The translations under genes were made by a program, and so were the position numbers. Positions 61,801 to 64,000 of a DNA stretch of 64,000 nucleotides are shown piece by piece. Positions within the stretch are counted from its first letter, which is position 1; every line of letters starts with the position of its first letter. This stretch comes from DATDFB01 sp035276475 (GTDB taxonomy: Bacteria > Acidobacteriota > Thermoanaerobaculia > Gp7-AA8). The stretch covers positions 32,558 to 96,557 of the forward strand of contig DATELQ010000004.1 in NCBI GenBank assembly GCA_035276475.1. Direction: 5' to 3'. The notes under the pieces are model-generated. The model was not told where the DNA came from. It searched no databases and saw only the letters and a program-made list of their open reading frames with translations.

Positions 61801-62417
61801 TGCGCAAGTGCGGGAAGACGGTCAACAGCGACGTCGCCGCGGTGCGGACGCTCACGACCGGGTGCGCGCCGCCGTCGGTTGCCACGGAGCCGTCGATCGT
61901 GATGGCGACGCCCGGAACGCCGGTGACGCTCACGGTCGACGCGAGCGGCGACTCGCTCTCCTATCAGTGGTTCCTGAGCGATCCCGACAGCGTGTCGCCG
62001 CCGGCGCTCGTCCAGGACAGCGCTTCGAACACGTTCAGCTACACGCCGGCGTCGCCGCGGTCGCTCGTCTTCGTCCGCGTGACGAACGGCGCCTGCGGCA
62101 CGTTCACCGACATGCCGGGCTACTGGGCGGTGATCAGCGCGCCGCCGTGCGGCACGGTCGAGATCATCCATCAACCCGACGACGTCACGATCGCGGCGGG
62201 AGAGACGGCGCAGCTCACCGTCACGGCCGGCGCGTCATGCCCGCTTACATACCAGTGGTACGTCGGCGAGCCGAGCTCCGGCTGGACGCCGCTCGACGGC
62301 GAGACGTCGTCCACATTGAGAGTCACGCCTTCCGAAACGCAGTTCTACCGGGTCAACGTCGCCGCTGCCGACGGCACGGTCGTCGCCAGCCACACCGCCG
62401 CCGTCCGAATCAAATGA
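52830..62417 (+). CDS. Giant secreted RHS/YD-repeat protein with about 22 Ig-like modules
   Basis: 3195 residues. A signal peptide (MIRSRLAVALLSLTVSAAALG) is followed by an RHS-type N-terminal region (residues about 30-650, IYQFHDIDNINIFNGNLIIG) and YD repeats at about 720-1110 (TEYTYDTSGRLTAI, TYEYDPLDRPVRI, ETYDGFGRLASV, TYGYDVGGRIASV). From about residue 1220 to the end there are roughly 22 Ig-like modules of 80-95 residues, each with a YQWY-type core and a YWVRVSNG-type strand. No RHS hyper-conserved core or C-terminal toxin follows in this gene; YD repeats resume in the gene at 63179. It is probably a surface or extracellular filament. Confidence 0.85.
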   Translation: MIRSRLAVALLSLTVSAAALGQQELPTLEKGIQPEKIYQFHDIDNINIFNGNLIIGMPIGLSYPLNGGVSYGFGLSYNVNAWDLKPDNGKIHATPTKRSNAGLGWIFSAGRFFAPNDPGTGSDPVYESPDGADHRFINGTSTTGLTTDDGSALRLRYLPNDSVAVDSPDGLTRKFERNSDGIWDMKSITSAASSDSVTFERLQTLPTDCPALGFAWKVSDTLGRAHIICYADSNYDHVAWPMVMRVIVQAPHNATAVYNFHYQDKEVWRSFQDTDTGNPVWARKTTVPFLTSLDLPDGSSYALKYADDGQPQPTSYGVLSTLTLPTKGSISYTYDQRFIPAEDFCGVDYGEASGYGFGSGVWAVKTRTFAPAVVSGTASSETWTYDFKLLPDPAPRSVWNCSSDPNRTIHPPLYDEMVVTVTGPTGGTVANHFSVWPGGDIGRQPDPDTSPAGFKRSNFELPFGRYDSAQDHYLSQEIFNAAGTALRSVWVRHDVFLESGGTPRTSRLVSQRTVFRDDPSGCAGEGASANCAWTQTDSSDWDSVAHHRVVASTANFGSGGVSRTVTTSWNKSNGSPRTIQLTDPWIVNTYEDRITQESGQTAVEQACFDFSTGFLKAKRQLAGSSPQKNDLLAMFTADGSGDLVTEAYYGGDNAPLPAGANAANLCSALPSLTGVAPEYQIDHQWQNGRMSSAKYHNASFFSADLDIDLTGLVRHSRDTNGLQTEYTYDTSGRLTAIAPPGVKPTSFQYIPATGQGGVLTQPAMVDAQTVTSGSGIVHKQYQFDSYGRLWREKQLMADGNWSVRETLYDAKWRKRSVSGTEQLPAGSSEFSFVPASKTTYEYDPLDRPVRITAPDGSVTNISYGGVRTTTRSNTVAADWTTSGTATVSTKETYDGFGRLASVTEASATGPGNVPQDVTTTYGYDVGGRIASVSTPAEGVTQTRTFAYDNRGLLLRDTQPETGILGNGTTSYQEKDVSGNVIRGYDSRGHLGVKQAAGTQRFTQRFSYDSAERLTDVQVAADAAGTSWRPFKRLEYGTAGTANGKLLTATRHNYLWQKTTTPRDTIVTDHYAYDAVSGAVKERTTCAAIVDLPTSLVTCDGAPANAQHTFKTTFAHDDLGAISEIGYPVSPADTNTPSWFAVNSFTNGFLTAVKTRDSQTGTSQTIAQQAYAPNGMVNKITHLLTDKPALTDDIAPDSSGMTRPRSIAFNGWLPPCQTPQITGPDDAQVGWQGTAQLQVQVPSGETVSYQWYSSSGKLNGKTDSTLTVADVEGTSQYWVEVTNSCGTTTSRTATVSLNCGGPDIVMQPYGGPLNQGQYQVAVVAQGTGLTYQWFKGPARQTGQSILIDPNGQGPSLTVTAPGSYWVIVTGGCRGDIAPSDAAIVVNQESGCDLISIQQQPVSIDVAAGDDALFAVQAGGTSPRYQWQERIGNIWYDTSGATSNVLRRTAVLTSAIYRIDVKNDCPLYTNPKSEVFSQPATVHVTSCALVKIQGQPNDQQVFEGNPATLTFSATLKDIDLFQRSVSIQWYQGETGDDSHPLASTGFLNQSYQTAPLQNDTKFWARIVVPPGGGACVSDIAVPAVVCSGGCSVDTRTVRVSVCHPPAIIQQPAGTFTTPGVEARVPVNARGTGLKFQWYYGTTGDISHPAGLASPSSVGQIPITQDNTRVWVRIVGDCGQVDSIDVNIRLCYPPVFTTQPPETLTVLTGQTPRITVDTNQADATYQWWEGTNGAGVPVATGKDFTLPLLPGETTHTYFARATGTLGCHTDSRVMTVSVCTPPAITSWLTEYYTSRGANVDIRVVASADATTYTWYRGVTGDVSHLDAGPNSSTTLSRAPTETTQYWVRVSNGRCTSDSPTATVYVCTPDIVTQPLARNIAAGTSANLSVTAAGSQPFSYQWYEGQSGDASHPLAGYTQQNVTVSPAQDKSYWVAVTSPCPTPQPAKSTAALIRVCSPPVITASPASKTVCLGTSTDLTVTATGTDLHYQWWIGPSGTTTQPIGNSDRSTITVTPTQTTTYWVQVTSGCVPTGASTPTANSTAATLTVNVPPTVTGPDDKSIVQGNTAQLTVSANQTSTFEWYQGVSGNTANHVWSGTSFTTPGLSQTTQYWVRASNGTCTTDSRTVTVNVCIPPAISQWTSDMTSPRGATVALNVTASAGTTSYTLYLGNAPDVSHPINGAGAGTSASFNVAPLQTTSYWVRVSNGSCFRDSGTTTIYVCTPDITTQPAASQTIPAGTQTTLSVVAAGTTPLSYQWYQGASPDTTHPMNGYTTSSIQVAPTVNTSYWVSVASPCPTPAPARSATAVVNVCTPASITTQPQSQTLRLGSSIDLTVTATASNATLHYQWWIGTQPVGTDSPRLTVSPSQTTTYTVSVVAKKSDGNNCGSTVNSAPATVTVCVPPTVTGPDDKTAVINQPATLTVSANQSCTYEWYQGAAPNTSVHVWTGATFTTPSLSQPTQYWVRASNGSCTTDSRTATVSICTPPSITTNPTDQTTTSGQLVYLTVAASSDATTYTWYQGTAPDASTPIVGPGNYPTIGVAPQATTSYWVRVGNGSCSTDSTTATVRVCGPLITQQPQNVSIVSGSTTTLSVAANGTPPLSYQWYNGTAPSTASPITTDGNQSYLNVSPTTSKSYWVRVSTSCGSADSRTVAVTVTPCTTVAINSTSSYYDGTAWQLSASVTGTAVQAEWYKSDPPGSTYVRFATTATTSLVPQSSTVYVYVRAYNPCSSRIQYLTLTIPGGGMAPTIASDPSSATYSGKTPPPLHVKAHGRNLSYQWYSSDPDGSPYVPISGQHSPDLAILPQSPVASYYALVMNDAGLVQTAAATLRQVSCAAPKITAQPSSDGDAAAGSRVLLSVDAAGDGPLAYQWFASDARGGGWKPVDGGTWNALGVDAGAPAYYFVRVSNACGTADSNYVSVAPSDGCAAPSIASQPRGAAMDQQSGAALGVDANALDYQWFRSDGPMAQWLEVPGATKRSARLAAQLVPAYSYVRVRKCGKTVNSDVAAVRTLTTGCAPPSVATEPSIVMATPGTPVTLTVDASGDSLSYQWFLSDPDSVSPPALVQDSASNTFSYTPASPRSLVFVRVTNGACGTFTDMPGYWAVISAPPCGTVEIIHQPDDVTIAAGETAQLTVTAGASCPLTYQWYVGEPSSGWTPLDGETSSTLRVTPSETQFYRVNVAAADGTVVASHTAAVRIK
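56490..62400 (+). repeat. Ig-like module array with a higher-order four-module repeat
   Basis: About 22 modules marked by YQWY, YTWY, YQWW or YEWY cores. Between about 58150 and 60790 the module types recur in the order TYTWY, SYQWY, HYQWW, EWYQG with a period near 1053-1056 bp (cores at 58254, 59310 and 60363), giving two and a half copies of a four-module block. Confidence 0.8.
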
Positions 62418-62425
62418 GGAACCGA

Positions 62426-63160
62426 ATGATGAAAACGACATTGCTCACGCTCACGCTGCTCGCCGCGACGACGCTGTTTGCCGCACAACCGGTGACGCCG
62501 ACGCCGGACACGACGATCCGCGGCGTCATCACGGTGGTGAAGGGAAACGCCATCACGCTGGCGAAGGGGCTGACGATCGACGTCTCCGGCGCGGAGATCA
62601 CGCGCCAGGGCGTCGCCGTCAACCGCAACGATCTCGACGTCGGCAGCCGCGTCCGCGTCGTCGTAACGGCGACGAAGAACTCCGGCGCGCTGGTGGCGAG
62701 CAAGGTGTTGGTCGAAGGGGCAGACCTGACGATCGTCGGGACGATCGAGGCGGTGACGCCGGCGTCCGTTACGGTGGTCGGCCAGTCGCTGTCGCTCGAC
62801 AAGCAGACGGTCTACGGCGGCTTCGCGGCCGGGACGACGGTGGCGGCGGCGAAGGATCTGAAGGCAGGCATGCCGGTGGCGATCGACGCCACCTCCGCGC
62901 CGAACGGTCTGTCCGCAACGCGCATCGTTGCCATTGGCCCGCCCCCGCCCGCCCCGCCGCTGCCGGAGCCGGCGCAGAAGACGGTGACGGGGGCCGTGAC
63001 GGCCGCGGGCAAAGACCAATGGACGGTCGGTACGACGACGATCTACATCTCGCCGAAGACACAGATCACCGGCGCGCCGGGCATCGGCGACACGGCCTCG
63101 GTCACCGGAATCGAGACGGCCGAGGGCGCGGTGATCGCGGCGGCCATCCGGAAGCAGTAG
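62426..63160 (+). CDS. Secreted DUF5666 domain protein
   Basis: 244 residues with a signal peptide (MMKTTLLTLTLLAATTLFAA). Three small beta-barrel modules of the DUF5666/OB-like type are visible: IRGVITVVKGNAITLAKGL, IVGTIEAVTPASVTVVGQSL and VTGAVTAAGKDQWTVGTTTI, each with a GDxVxVxG-like turn. A Pro-rich linker separates the second and third. GAGGA precedes the ATG at 62426; an ATG at 62414 overlapping the upstream stop is an alternative. It lies 8 bp after the giant gene and 18 bp before the next YD-repeat gene. Confidence 0.78.
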   Translation: MMKTTLLTLTLLAATTLFAAQPVTPTPDTTIRGVITVVKGNAITLAKGLTIDVSGAEITRQGVAVNRNDLDVGSRVRVVVTATKNSGALVASKVLVEGADLTIVGTIEAVTPASVTVVGQSLSLDKQTVYGGFAAGTTVAAAKDLKAGMPVAIDATSAPNGLSATRIVAIGPPPPAPPLPEPAQKTVTGAVTAAGKDQWTVGTTTIYISPKTQITGAPGIGDTASVTGIETAEGAVIAAAIRKQ

Positions 63161-63178
63161 CATCGCGGAGATCAGGAC

Positions 63179-64000
63179 ATGCGAAGACTGGGACTGGCCG
63201 CGGCGCTGCTTCTTCTCGCCGCGGCCGCACTGGCAAATCCCGGCGACGCCCGCGTCAGCGTCACGTTGAAGCCCGACGTGCTCGACGCTCGCGCCACGGG
63301 CGAACAACTCGTGGCAACCTACGGCGGACGCCTGATCGAGACGACGGCGCAGACGGTCGTGTTGGAGATCTCGGTCGCGCGCAGCGGCCTCCTCGCCCGC
63401 GACCCCCGCGTAGCCTTGGTGGCGGTGCTCGGATCGCAAATGCCTGCCCCTGCGGCCGCACCCGCCCGGCGCCCGCTCCAGCCCCGCCCCACCGCCGATG
63501 ATCCGTGCACCACAGCGCCGATCGGCCTGCCTCGGTGCACGGGCTTCTATCAATACGACGGAGCCGGCAACATCAAGGCGATCGGCAACGACGTGTTCCG
63601 CTACGACGCCGTCGGCCGGTTGAAGAACGCTACGCTCGCCAGCGCCCCCGGGAGTCCGACCGAGAATTACCAGTATGACGCCTTCGGAAACATGATCCAT
63701 GTCAGTGGTGCATCCCGACCGCTGCTGACGACCGAGCCGGCCACGAATCACCTGAAGACGGCCAACGCGCAAGAGACCTACGACGAGGCCGGCAACCTCG
63801 CGACCTGGTCCGATCATGCCTACTCGTACGACGCCGCAAACATGCTGACGGAGATGACCGAGAGTGGCGGCGTCGACATGATGTACGCCTACAGCGCGGA
63901 CGACGAGCGGATCGCCACGCTATCGGTGTCGCCCAGCGGCTATATCGCCACGTGGCGCATCCGCGGCCTGGACAACAAGGTGCTGCGGGAGTTCCGGGAG
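63179..64000 (+). CDS. YD-repeat (RHS) protein with an I9-like N-terminal domain, cut by the window end
   Basis: The first 274 residues; the gene continues beyond the window. A signal peptide (MRRLGLAAALLLLAAAALA) is followed by about 60 residues of I9/prodomain-like pattern (RVSVTLKPDVLDARATGEQL, VLEISVARSGLLARD, PRVALVAVLG). After a Pro-rich linker come YD repeats (FYQYDGAGNIKAI, FRYDAVGRLKN, YQYDAFGNMIH, AYSYDAANMLTEM). It looks like the C-terminal half of an RHS polypeptide whose first half is the 52830 gene. GGAG lies 8 nt before the ATG. Confidence 0.8.
   Translation, partial: MRRLGLAAALLLLAAAALANPGDARVSVTLKPDVLDARATGEQLVATYGGRLIETTAQTVVLEISVARSGLLARDPRVALVAVLGSQMPAPAAAPARRPLQPRPTADDPCTTAPIGLPRCTGFYQYDGAGNIKAIGNDVFRYDAVGRLKNATLASAPGSPTENYQYDAFGNMIHVSGASRPLLTTEPATNHLKTANAQETYDEAGNLATWSDHAYSYDAANMLTEMTESGGVDMMYAYSADDERIATLSVSPSGYIATWRIRGLDNKVLREFRE

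Noticed and set aside
57381..62174. A very long open frame (about 1600 codons) antisense to the Ig-like array
   Set aside because: It is an artefact of GC-rich periodic sequence: Arg/Ala/Asp-rich translation, no family motifs, and the plus strand encodes a clear signal peptide, YD repeats and Ig modules.
1..64000. tRNA or rRNA genes
   Set aside because: No cloverleaf-like segments or rRNA-conserved sequences were noticed in the few short intergenic regions; a tRNAscan/Rfam run would settle it.

Overview
This window is GC-rich (about two-thirds G+C by eye), protein-dense DNA from a Gram-negative-type bacterium. Outer-membrane and periplasmic genes (TonB-dependent receptor, OmpA-like lipoprotein, TonB C-terminal proteins), the DUF1549/DUF1501 pair, DUF3857, a bifunctional formiminotransferase-cyclodeaminase and very long YD/Ig-like surface proteins together point to Acidobacteriota, possibly a Thermoanaerobaculia-like lineage. 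That assignment is inference from gene content; there is no rRNA or tRNA in the window. No gap between genes exceeds 300 bp, and neighbouring genes often overlap by 1-4 bp.

Layout. 1-9.9 kb holds mostly housekeeping genes: a nucleoside transporter (cut by the window edge) divergent from purine nucleoside phosphorylase, a DUF2059/pseudopilin-like protein, crcB, ftsE-ftsX, ftcD, a GIY-YIG gene enclosed by 30-bp inverted repeats, hemL, an OmpA-like lipoprotein and an erythromycin-esterase-like protein. 9.85-15.7 kb is a minus-strand run of five tightly packed genes: DUF1549/1553, DUF1501, a tiny zinc ribbon, a GT4 glycosyltransferase and a WcaJ-type priming sugar transferase. 15.8-24 kb holds nth, a DUF3857/transglutaminase protein that overlaps a thioredoxin-fold protein antisense by 111 bp, a cold-shock gene, an unknown lipoprotein, and an ABC exporter pair. 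The exporter pair is bracketed by two unusual repeat structures. A polysaccharide lyase (PL8-like) follows.

26.2-35.7 kb is the most unusual part. A minus-strand operon encodes an 1810-residue protein with two GHKL-type ATPase regions, a phosphoribosyltransferase-like segment and a GAF-like region. It is followed by a degenerate receiver-DUF5678 protein, a retropepsin-like aspartic protease and a subtilisin-like protease, with 4-bp overlaps at the first two junctions. A stand-alone protein resembling a subtilisin propeptide/inhibitor (I9) converges on the subtilase gene. I read this as a candidate undescribed signalling or defence module in which an ATPase sensor controls two proteases. The architecture is seen in the sequence; the function is inference.

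35.8-41.1 kb is a plus-strand operon: two tandem TonB-C-terminal proteins, an FG-GAP protein and a two-subunit molybdopterin/2Fe-2S oxidoreductase of the IorAB type. 41.1-49.1 kb (minus strand) has a TonB-dependent receptor followed by two paralogous multicopper oxidases, both with a cupredoxin domain placed before a signal-peptide-like segment. 49.1-64 kb (plus strand) has a 950-residue protein of unknown function, then a short secreted protein, a 3195-residue YD-repeat/Ig-like protein, a DUF5666 protein and the start of a second YD-repeat protein.

A recurring feature is a TANNNT box ending 6-10 bp before the start codon of operon-leading genes, with no Shine-Dalgarno sequence, while internal genes have good GGAG-type sites. 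This suggests widespread leaderless transcription.
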